Below, in pieces: positions 7,836-13,893 of a stretch of DNA of 28,404 nucleotides. The DNA is taken from contig DATLQX010000369.1 in the NCBI GenBank assembly GCA_035534995.1, forward strand, positions 1 to 28,404. The letters run 5' to 3'. Below the pieces are notes generated by a model, which saw nothing but the letters and a program-made list of their open reading frames with translations, ran no database searches and was not told where the DNA came from. Position 1 is the first letter of the stretch. Every line of letters starts with the position of its first letter. Source of the stretch: JANWHV01 sp035534995 (GTDB taxonomy: Bacteria > Chloroflexota > UBA5177 > JANWHV01). Position numbers and translations under genes: made by a program.

Positions 7836-9173
7836 ATGAGAAATCCCAGGAGCATCCCCAAGCTGTTCACCCAGGCCACGCTGATCCTGTTCATACTGGC
7901 CGCGGTTCACCCCGCCTATGCCCACGGCTTTTTGCCCAATCCCGCCACGCCGCGCCCGGCAGTCATCGTCATCAGGCCCATCGGCCCGCTGCCACCGATA
8001 GGCGGCATACGCCTCCCCTCCGTCGATGCTCCCGGCACGTACGCCCTGCAGGCGTCCGCCTCGGCGGTGACCGTGAAATGGTATGACCGCTCCGACAACG
8101 AGTTGGGATTCAAGGTGTTCAAGCGTGACATGTCGGGCAACTGGCAAATGGTCTACCAGGTCGCGACCCGCGATATGGCCGGCAGCGGCTACGGCAACGG
8201 GTTCGACTACGCCTGGGTGGATACCAGCACCGACATGAGCGGCCAATGTTACATGATCGCCGCCTACAACGACACGGCTACCGGGTATACCGGCGAGGAG
8301 TGTACGGTACGCCCGGACCCCAGCCGGTTTCCCCAGGCAGTCGGTAGCTACGCGCCGCAGTGGAGCGGCTTAAGCAACACTAACGACGGAACCGGTAATC
8401 TCGTGAACACCATGATTGAGCAGAACCTTCTGTATGGCAACCAGACGTGGGGTGTGAACCTAACCTGGGGGAACAACTCGCTATGGCGGGTAGAGGCGCA
8501 GGGCGGGCCACATCTGATGAAAGGTGAGGCGGTGGCGCTCAAGGTTTGGGGTGGCGGCTGGCTGAAGCATGGCTCGCAGACCTTCGGCGTGGACCTGCAA
8601 CTGTCGTCTACTCCGGTGTACGAGTGGTACCCCATCGGTCTACAGGGCGACTCCAGCGAAAGTACGTGGGCGGGCTCCGACCTTGAGGACGGCGGAACGT
8701 TCGCGCTGTGGAACAGCAGCGCGCAGGCGTACCTCGTTCAGGGCCACGAGACCTGGGGCGTCAACCTCGAGTGGTACAGGGTGGGCGGCGGGTCACAACC
8801 GTCGCCGACCCCAACCCCGACCCAGCACGGGGTCAAGACCGAGCGTGTGCTGAACTGTTCGGACGACCAGCAGGCGGTTGAGGTGTGGATCGCCGATCAG
8901 ACGCTCGGGAGCGGGTTCGTCGACGAGGGCACGGTCGGAGAGCAGTACGGGCCATCTGGTTGTCCAGCCGACGGCAGCGTGCCGCTCACTTTCAGTCCGC
9001 AATCCGGGCATTCCTATGAGCTGGTCGCCACTGACAGCGCGCTTTCCGGTTGCGACGGCAGTAACGACCCCCAGAATGGTGCTTGCCAAAAGATGATCGC
9101 GTATTTCGTCGGTGACGCGAACGGATTCACCCGCACCGACACCGTCGGCATCGGCACGCAAATCACCCCGTGA
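7836..9173 (+). CDS. Secreted FN3-like / three-repeat beta protein
   Basis: This is a 445-aa exported protein of unknown role. A signal peptide covers about residues 1-29 (LILFILAAVHPAYA). A Pro-rich stretch follows (35-62), then an FN3-like domain (about 66-158: VKWYDRSDNELGF...CYMIAAYN). Next is a region with three copies of a motif, GNQTWGVNL at 201, GSQTFGVDL at 246 and GHETWGVNL at 303, suggesting a beta-trefoil or similar three-fold fold that might bind carbohydrate. A PSPTPTPT linker (322-329) leads to a C-terminal Cys-containing domain (334-445) that I do not recognise. The ATG at 7836 is preceded by TTAGGAG at 8 nt. It is divergent from the regulator at 7640 and convergent with the dehydrogenase at 9245. 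The assignment of domains rests on pattern reading only. Confidence 0.82.
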   Translation: MRNPRSIPKLFTQATLILFILAAVHPAYAHGFLPNPATPRPAVIVIRPIGPLPPIGGIRLPSVDAPGTYALQASASAVTVKWYDRSDNELGFKVFKRDMSGNWQMVYQVATRDMAGSGYGNGFDYAWVDTSTDMSGQCYMIAAYNDTATGYTGEECTVRPDPSRFPQAVGSYAPQWSGLSNTNDGTGNLVNTMIEQNLLYGNQTWGVNLTWGNNSLWRVEAQGGPHLMKGEAVALKVWGGGWLKHGSQTFGVDLQLSSTPVYEWYPIGLQGDSSESTWAGSDLEDGGTFALWNSSAQAYLVQGHETWGVNLEWYRVGGGSQPSPTPTPTQHGVKTERVLNCSDDQQAVEVWIADQTLGSGFVDEGTVGEQYGPSGCPADGSVPLTFSPQSGHSYELVATDSALSGCDGSNDPQNGACQKMIAYFVGDANGFTRTDTVGIGTQITP

Positions 9174-9244
9174 GCTACAGTGAAGCCAGGGTGAAACCCG
9201 CGGATGCGGCGCGAGGGGCTAGAGATTAGGCGCTCCTGAAGTTC

Positions 9245-10330
9245 CTACCCCCGCCGCCGAAGGGCGCCCAGCCTGGCCTGGGCGCCCATCTCCTCCAGAC
9301 GGCCCACCACCGAGGGGTGGACGGGGATGCCGAGGCGGCGGTTGATCTCGGTGGCCCGCGCCTCCTTCTCGCCCGCCAGGAGAATCTCCGCCGCGTCCGC
9401 TGCCAACGGCCCTTCGCGGAGGAGGCGACGCAGATCGCGGAGCCGTTCGTGGAACTCCTCCAGAGGACCAAAGGCCTCGGGGCGGAGGGCGAGGAAGAAC
9501 TGGCCCAACACCGACGGGCGATCCGCCTGCCACAGGCGGCCAATCAGCGGCCCATAAAGGCTGCCCGAGAGCACCCCGGTCAGAATATCCACCAGCACCG
9601 CCAGGCCATAGCCCTTGTAGCCGCCGGACTCGCTCGCGCCGCCCAGCGGCAGCAGGGCGCCCGCCATGGCGGCTGCCGGGTCCAGGGTGGGCCGGCCCTC
9701 GGCATCCATCGACCAGCCAGCGGCCAGGGGAACGCCCTTCCGCGCCGCTACCTCGATCCGTCCCTTGGCCACCGTGCTGGTGGCCATGTCGAGGACGAAC
9801 GGCAAGTCATCTCCGGTGGGGGCGGCGAAGGCGATTGGGTTGGTGCCCAACATGGGGGCCCGTCCCCCGGTGGGGGCTACCAGTGGTGAGCTATTGGTGA
9901 GCGAGATGCCGATCATGTCGTGCTCAAGAGCCATCATGGCGTAGTAGCCCGCGATCCCATAATGATTGGAATGGGACAGTGAGACGACTCCCACGTCGGC
10001 CACCCGCGCTTTCTCGATCGCCAAGCGCATGGCGAAGACGCCGGCCACCTGGCCCAGGCCGTTCCGCGCGTCAACCAGGGCGGTGGCCCCGCTCTGGCGC
10101 GTGATCACCGGCTGGGCGGTAGGATCGAGCATCCCTGCCTGGATCATTTTGACGTACTGCTCCAGGCGAGCCACCCCATGCGACTCAATGCCCCGCACGT
10201 CGGAGGCGGCCAGTACCTCGGCGGTAGTATGAGCATCGGCGACGGACGCGCCCAGGTGCGCGACGATACTGGCGGTATAGTCGATCAGGATAGCCTCGTC
10301 GATACGGGGATAGTCCGGCTGCTCGGTCAT
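9245..10330 (-). CDS. Malate/L-lactate dehydrogenase family oxidoreductase (Ldh2/YlbC type)
   Basis: This is a 361-aa NAD(P)-dependent dehydrogenase of the Ldh2 superfamily, which is unrelated to Rossmann-type lactate dehydrogenases. The family reduces 2-oxoacids or related compounds such as ureidoglycolate, sulfolactate and delta1-piperideine-2-carboxylate. Family marks are GIESHGVARLEQY (active-site His), SLSHSNHYGIAGYY, LTNSSPLVAPTGG, MLGTNPIAFAAPTG and DMATSTVAKGRIE. Length is as usual for the family. The substrate cannot be told from the sequence. The ATG at 10330 has a purine-rich GGGAAAGAAGAG upstream. A terminator sits directly upstream (10352-10397), so this gene probably needs its own promoter or depends on read-through. 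Confidence 0.9.
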   Translation of the reverse strand: MTEQPDYPRIDEAILIDYTASIVAHLGASVADAHTTAEVLAASDVRGIESHGVARLEQYVKMIQAGMLDPTAQPVITRQSGATALVDARNGLGQVAGVFAMRLAIEKARVADVGVVSLSHSNHYGIAGYYAMMALEHDMIGISLTNSSPLVAPTGGRAPMLGTNPIAFAAPTGDDLPFVLDMATSTVAKGRIEVAARKGVPLAAGWSMDAEGRPTLDPAAAMAGALLPLGGASESGGYKGYGLAVLVDILTGVLSGSLYGPLIGRLWQADRPSVLGQFFLALRPEAFGPLEEFHERLRDLRRLLREGPLAADAAEILLAGEKEARATEINRRLGIPVHPSVVGRLEEMGAQARLGALRRRG

Positions 10331-10351
10331 GACTCTTCTTTCCCACCAGAC

Positions 10352-10397
10352 AAAAACGCGGCAGGCAGGTTCCCTAAATCAAGGGAACCTGCCTGCC
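10352..10397 (-). terminator. Intrinsic terminator of the 12865-10427 minus-strand block
   Basis: A 16-bp perfect stem (10360-10375 with 10382-10397) has a 6-nt loop. On the minus strand it is followed by GCG and five T (10356-10352). It lies 29 nt after the stop of the 65-aa gene and before the Ldh2-type gene, the right place to end the upstream transcript. Confidence 0.85.
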
Positions 10398-10426
10398 TGC
10401 TCTTCCTTGCCGCGCGCCACGCCGAT

Positions 10427-10624
10427 TCAGACAGCGACGGGCTGTTTCTCCTCGGCCCGATCGAGCCACTGCTGGACAAGCGTCTGAAACTCACGCCAAT
10501 TATCGGCGGAGAGCGCCGAGAAATAGGCATCGGTCAGGTCAGCGGCACAATCATGCCGTTCTGTATCCGAGAGATTCTCATACCATTGAGACGCTTGGGT
10601 GTCGATCACGATGCTTACCTCCAT
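10427..10624 (-). CDS. Small acidic protein of unknown function (65 aa)
   Basis: The likely start is ATG at 10624 (MEVSIVIDTQ); a TTG 60 nt further upstream has no ribosome site. The product is 65 residues, acidic, without signal peptide or membrane segment, and reads as helical (SQWYENLSDTERHDCAADL...FQTLVQQWLDRAEE). I do not recognise the family. It lies 176 nt downstream of the PIG-L gene and is followed closely by a strong terminator, which supports a real transcribed end gene. A TTGTAA-17-GAAAAT sequence in the upstream gap is a weak candidate promoter. Confidence 0.6.
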   Translation of the reverse strand: MEVSIVIDTQASQWYENLSDTERHDCAADLTDAYFSALSADNWREFQTLVQQWLDRAEEKQPVAV

Positions 10625-10800
10625 GGGTGGGCCCGCACCTCGCCGCGGCGTCGGGCAGCGAAAGGAGCGCGTGGCAGCGGGCAATCATCGCCCGCGATAC
10701 CCTGTCATTTTCTCACACTGGGCCGGTCATTACAAGCCGCGGCAAATTTCGCGAGATCCACAAGGATCCAACGTATCGTGCCGCGGGAGGACGCGGGAGT

Positions 10801-11661
10801 TTAGCGGACTCCGGCGAAGAGATCGTCTTCCGGGATCGGGGCCTCCACCAGGGAGCGGACGCGGATAAAGCACTCATCCACGAAGGCTTTGCGCGCTACT
10901 TCGGGCGGAAGGCTCAGCATCGGGCTGTCTTCCCGGATCTGGCTGCGGTGGCAGCGGAAGGCGGCCTGCTTCTGGGCGAGATAGTCACCAATCAGCACCG
11001 TGGTGGTGACCTTGTCCTGCGGGAGTCCGCGCGGGGTAGGATTCTCCGCCCGTTCACGAAGCCAGGGGATGTCGATGCCTGCCTCCTGGGCCGCCTTCAA
11101 CCAGCGATCCATCTGGCCGCGGGTGATCCCAGCCTCGTAGAGCTTTTGCGGCTGCCAGGGAGGGCCCGCATCGGGAAATCGCGTGGGATCACCGGCGGCA
11201 TCGAAGGCCAGCCGGGTGATGTGATGGGCTTTGATGTGATCCGGATGGCCGTAGCTGCCGTTCTCGTCATAACTGACCAGCACCTGGGGCCGGTGCCGGC
11301 GGATCAGGCGGACCAGCCGCTCCGTGGCCTCATCCATATCCGCCATGTGGAAACTTGCCGGATCCTGGTTGGCGGGGGTGCCGGCCATCCCCGAATCACG
11401 GTAGCCAAGCATCTCCAGGGTCTCGATCCCCAGCTTCCCCACCGCGCACCGCAGTTCTTGCAGACGCACCTCGGCCAGGCGCGGTTTCACTTCCTCGCTC
11501 ACCATCTCGGGATCGACGATCTCACCCTCCTCGCCGCCGGTGCAGGTGACGAGGACGGTATGAATGCCTTGCTCGGCATACCGCGCGTACGTACCGCCAG
11601 TGCCGAACACCTCGTCGTCGGGGTGGGCATGGATCGCCATAAAGGTCAGTGCCTCTGCCAT
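10801..11661 (-). CDS. PIG-L family deacetylase, Mca/MshB-like
   Basis: This is a 286-aa zinc-dependent amidase/deacetylase. The N-terminal AHPDDE motif (residues 12-17; His13 and Asp16 as zinc ligands, Asp15 as base) and the second motif YGHPDHIKAHH are diagnostic of the PIG-L fold. VTCTGGEEGEI and VSYDENGSYGHPDH closely match mycothiol S-conjugate amidase (Mca) and MshB, which cleave GlcN-Ins derivatives in actinobacteria. Whether this organism makes mycothiol cannot be told here; sugar deacetylation or another thiol pathway is possible. The ATG at 11661 has AGAGGA upstream, just after the hairpin at 11674-11703. It follows the ferredoxin gene by 25 nt, so they are probably co-transcribed. 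Confidence 0.9.
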   Translation of the reverse strand: MAEALTFMAIHAHPDDEVFGTGGTYARYAEQGIHTVLVTCTGGEEGEIVDPEMVSEEVKPRLAEVRLQELRCAVGKLGIETLEMLGYRDSGMAGTPANQDPASFHMADMDEATERLVRLIRRHRPQVLVSYDENGSYGHPDHIKAHHITRLAFDAAGDPTRFPDAGPPWQPQKLYEAGITRGQMDRWLKAAQEAGIDIPWLRERAENPTPRGLPQDKVTTTVLIGDYLAQKQAAFRCHRSQIREDSPMLSLPPEVARKAFVDECFIRVRSLVEAPIPEDDLFAGVR

Positions 11662-11673
11662 CTCTTTCCTCTC

Positions 11674-11703
11674 ATCCCGTGATCGACTACTCGATCACGG
11701 GAT
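11674..11703 (-). repeat. Perfect 13-bp hairpin with the ferredoxin stop codon in its loop
   Basis: Arms ATCCCGTGATCGA (11674-11686) and TCGATCACGGGAT (11691-11703) enclose the 4-nt loop CTAC. On the minus strand the loop begins with the TAG stop of the ferredoxin gene. No T-run follows; instead the ribosome site of the PIG-L gene comes next. It may act in mRNA processing, partial termination or translational separation of the two genes. Confidence 0.85.
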
Positions 11704-11905
11704 ATAGTCGTTTTCCATCGTCGCTGGTCACGATTACCGCTTGCACGGGGCATGCGTGCGCGGCATCCATAATCTTCTCGTCGTCCGCGCCCTCAGGATT
11801 GACGACCACCGCTTTGTTCAACGGGTCAAGCGCGAACACCTCGGGCGCCACGTCCACGCAGCGCCCGTTGCCGATACAGGCGCCCCGACTGATCCGGAAT
11901 TTCAT
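11687..11905 (-). CDS. Small single-cluster ferredoxin, [3Fe-4S] type
   Basis: This is a 72-aa soluble electron carrier. The cluster motif is Cys10-x5-Cys16 ... Cys52-Pro53. The position usually filled by Cys or Asp in the first loop is Asn13, and the residue before Pro21 is Ala. Only three cluster cysteines are present, as in [3Fe-4S] ferredoxins that serve cytochrome P450 systems. A 4Fe cluster with a non-Cys ligand cannot be excluded. No P450 or ferredoxin reductase lies in the window, so the partner is unknown. The ATG at 11905 is preceded by GAGGAGG at about 8 nt. It sits 20 nt downstream of the metallo-hydrolase gene. Confidence 0.9.
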   Translation of the reverse strand: MKFRISRGACIGNGRCVDVAPEVFALDPLNKAVVVNPEGADDEKIMDAAHACPVQAVIVTSDDGKRLYPVIE

Positions 11906-11925
11906 GGCGCGCCCCCTCCTCGGTT

Positions 11926-12516
11926 CTAGAATCCACGGTCAAGCCACTCTTGCAGATGCGGGCGCTCGGCGCCGATCGTGGTGCTTTTCCCATGTCCAGG
12001 ATAGACAATCGTGTCATCCGGCAGGGTGAACAGCTTGGTCCGAATCCCCTCCATGATCAAGGGAAAGTCGCCGCCCTCGCGTTGGGTATTGCCGGGGCCG
12101 CCGGGGAACAGCGTATCGCCGTCGATCAGATAGGGGGCGGAGTAGAAGCATACCCCGCCCGCCGTATGACCGGGAGTATGAAACACCTGCAAGGTCACAT
12201 TGCCGAAGCGGATATCCTCGCCTTCCTGGAGCGAGAAATCCACCGTCCGGCCACCCAGCATGTGCAAGTCGTCCGGATGGATCGCCACCGGAGCGCCGGA
12301 GGCAGCCCGGATCTCATCCAGGGCCAGAATGTGGTCCATATCGCCGTGGGTGAGAAGGATATAGTCCAGAGCCGGGGTACCCAGGGCATCAAGAATGGCA
12401 TCCGCCTCGTTGGCGGGGTCGATCAGGGCGCGTTCCCCGGTATCCGGGCAGGTGAGAATGTAGACATTGTTATCCATCGGCCCCACCGATAGGGATTGAA
12501 TACGCGGCACACTCAT
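11926..12516 (-). CDS. Metallo-beta-lactamase fold hydrolase (glyoxalase II-like)
   Basis: This is a 196-aa single-domain MBL-fold hydrolase of the hydroxyacylglutathione-hydrolase-like group. Metal-site motifs are THGDMDH (56-62; His57, Asp61 and His62, with Asp59 in place of the usual second His), HTPGHTAGG (His117), DGDTLF (Asp134) and PGHG (His175). The THxDxDH variant occurs in other family members, so activity is not ruled out. The true start is ATG 12516, which has GGAGGAG 9 nt upstream; a TTG further up would put that ribosome site inside the gene. Thioester or lactone hydrolysis is likely, but the substrate is unknown. It is probably in an operon with the ferredoxin, and perhaps with clpS 55 nt upstream. 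Confidence 0.88.
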   Translation of the reverse strand: MSVPRIQSLSVGPMDNNVYILTCPDTGERALIDPANEADAILDALGTPALDYILLTHGDMDHILALDEIRAASGAPVAIHPDDLHMLGGRTVDFSLQEGEDIRFGNVTLQVFHTPGHTAGGVCFYSAPYLIDGDTLFPGGPGNTQREGGDFPLIMEGIRTKLFTLPDDTIVYPGHGKSTTIGAERPHLQEWLDRGF

Positions 12517-12571
12517 GGTTTGCGGCTCCTCCGGCAAAAATAACGGGCCACCGCGCCGTGCGCGGGGCGAA

Positions 12572-12865
12572 TCACACGGGTTCGATGGTGCTGGTCAGCC
12601 CGTAGGTCACCTCGAAACGTTCGCGATAGTGCTCGGCCGGCTCCTTGGGGCAGGTAGCGGCAACCGCCAGGCCGGTGGTGTCAACCAGAGTCGCGATCTC
12701 CCACCCTTCCTCATAGGTCTTGCCGGGAACCGTCCGTACCACCGCCACGGCTACCTGATGGTAAGTATGGATTGGATCATCATGGATGATCACCCGGTAG
12801 GGACGGGTCAGTTTGGCGCGGAGGCGTTCCAACAGTTCCTGATCCGGGAGGGTGGTCGTACTCAT
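12572..12865 (-). CDS. clpS: ClpS-like ATP-dependent Clp protease adaptor
   Basis: This 97-aa protein matches the ClpS core: PYRVIIHDDPIHTYHQVAVAV, then GWEIATLVDTTGLAVAATCPKEPAEHY. ClpS delivers N-degron substrates to ClpAP/ClpCP. In the substrate pocket the classical NDD reads D-D-P here (Asp-Pro as in actinobacterial ClpS, but with Asp for the Asn that holds the substrate alpha-amino group). Specificity may therefore differ. The start is ATG 12865 with GGAG 6 nt upstream; a longer frame to 12907 has no support. No clp ATPase gene lies nearby. It is divergent from the Uma2 gene. Confidence 0.82.
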   Translation of the reverse strand: MSTTTLPDQELLERLRAKLTRPYRVIIHDDPIHTYHQVAVAVVRTVPGKTYEEGWEIATLVDTTGLAVAATCPKEPAEHYRERFEVTYGLTSTIEPV

Positions 12866-12910
12866 GGCGGCTCCGGCTACGATGCAAGCATGCGCGACAA
12901 AATCCACCTA

Positions 12911-12958
12911 CCAGGATACTGCATTGCCCCGCATGGCGGGTGAATCATGGTATCCTGG
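12911..12958. promoter_or_regulatory. Dyad in clpS/Uma2 divergent region, possible back-to-back promoters
   Basis: CCAGGATAC (12911-12919) and GTATCCTGG (12950-12958) form a perfect 9-bp inverted repeat. A second small dyad, CCCGC-ATG-GCGGG, lies at its centre (12928-12940). Each outer arm contains TATCCT reading outward towards its gene. The plus-strand one has TGG before it (12948-12956, an extended -10 form), about 22 nt before the Uma2 ATG. It could be a pair of divergent -10 elements, an operator, or both. Confidence 0.45.
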
Positions 12959-12978
12959 GAGACGAGAGGGCCATCACC

Positions 12979-13893
12979 ATGTTCGAAGCACGAACGCGCC
13001 GCTACGAGGACGAGTGCGCCTTCCTCCTGGCCTTTGTTGATGACACGGAGGAGTCGCCCTGGATGGTCGCCTCGGACTACCATCTTCAGGCCGAGCACGG
13101 GGCGGTGATCCCCACCCGGAACTACCTGCTCCGCCGCCGGCCCGACCTCTATGTGAGCGGCGAACTGCTAGTCCGATTTTCCAAGCCGGACGGAAGCACT
13201 GGCCAGGTGGGGCCGGACATGCTGGCCGCCTACGCCCCCCAGCACCTCCGTTCCTCCTTCGACGCGGCCAAGGAAGGGGCGTTCCCTGCCTTCGTCCTGG
13301 AGATCGTCTCTCCCGAATCGGATCGGCGCGACAAGCACGAGAAGGCCCGCCTCTACGACCTGCTGGGGGCACGGGAGTACGCCATCTTCGACCCGCGCGG
13401 GCGGGAAGGGCGACAGTTGTGGGGCTACCGGCGGGACGAAGGGGGCGCCTGGCTGCCCTGGCCCGGCGCGCGGTGGGGGGAGTTGCACAGCGCCGTGCTG
13501 GGACTCACCCTGGTGGCAGTAGGCTTTCTTCTCCGCTTCCGCGACGAGGAGACGGGGCTGCTGATCCCCATCCTCGAGGAACTGAGCGACGAGGTGGCGG
13601 TGGCCGAGGCGGGACGTGACCTGGCCGAAACCGCGCGGGAGCAGGCCGAGATACGAGCAACCAAGGAGCAGGCGGCCCGCGAACTGGCCGAAGCGGCGAG
13701 AGAGCAAGCCGAGATCGCTCGGGATCAGGCCGAAACGGCGCGCAAGCAAGCCGAAACGGCTCGCGAACAGGCCGAGGCGGCTCGCGAGCAGGAGCAAGCA
13801 GCCCGAGGGGCGGCCGAGACCCGGATGGCCGCCCTGGAGGCCGAACTACGGCGCTTGCGGGAAGGCGAATCATGGCAACCCCCCACTCGGTAG
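12979..13893 (+). CDS. Uma2 family endonuclease-like protein with long coiled-coil tail
   Basis: This is a 304-aa protein. Residues about 15-185 form a Uma2 (DUF820) PD-(D/E)XK nuclease-like domain. GPD (Asp80), FVLEIVSPES (Glu108) and the helix DKHEKARLYDLLGAREYAIFD (Lys122) give the expected catalytic set. Residues about 205-295 are an Ala/Glu/Gln/Arg-rich coiled coil with repeated AREQAE-type heptads, probably for self-association. The biological role of Uma2 proteins is not established; they are numerous in cyanobacteria and Chloroflexota. The start is ATG 12979, with GAGAGG upstream; a GTG at 12940 is less likely. Its end overlaps ppk1 by 22 nt, suggesting translational coupling. Confidence 0.85.
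   Translation: MFEARTRRYEDECAFLLAFVDDTEESPWMVASDYHLQAEHGAVIPTRNYLLRRRPDLYVSGELLVRFSKPDGSTGQVGPDMLAAYAPQHLRSSFDAAKEGAFPAFVLEIVSPESDRRDKHEKARLYDLLGAREYAIFDPRGREGRQLWGYRRDEGGAWLPWPGARWGELHSAVLGLTLVAVGFLLRFRDEETGLLIPILEELSDEVAVAEAGRDLAETAREQAEIRATKEQAARELAEAAREQAEIARDQAETARKQAETAREQAEAAREQEQAARGAAETRMAALEAELRRLREGESWQPPTR

Noticed and set aside
13610..13830. Short regular repeats resembling a CRISPR array
   Set aside because: They are in-frame 21-nt heptad codons of the Uma2 coiled coil, with no unique spacers between constant repeats.
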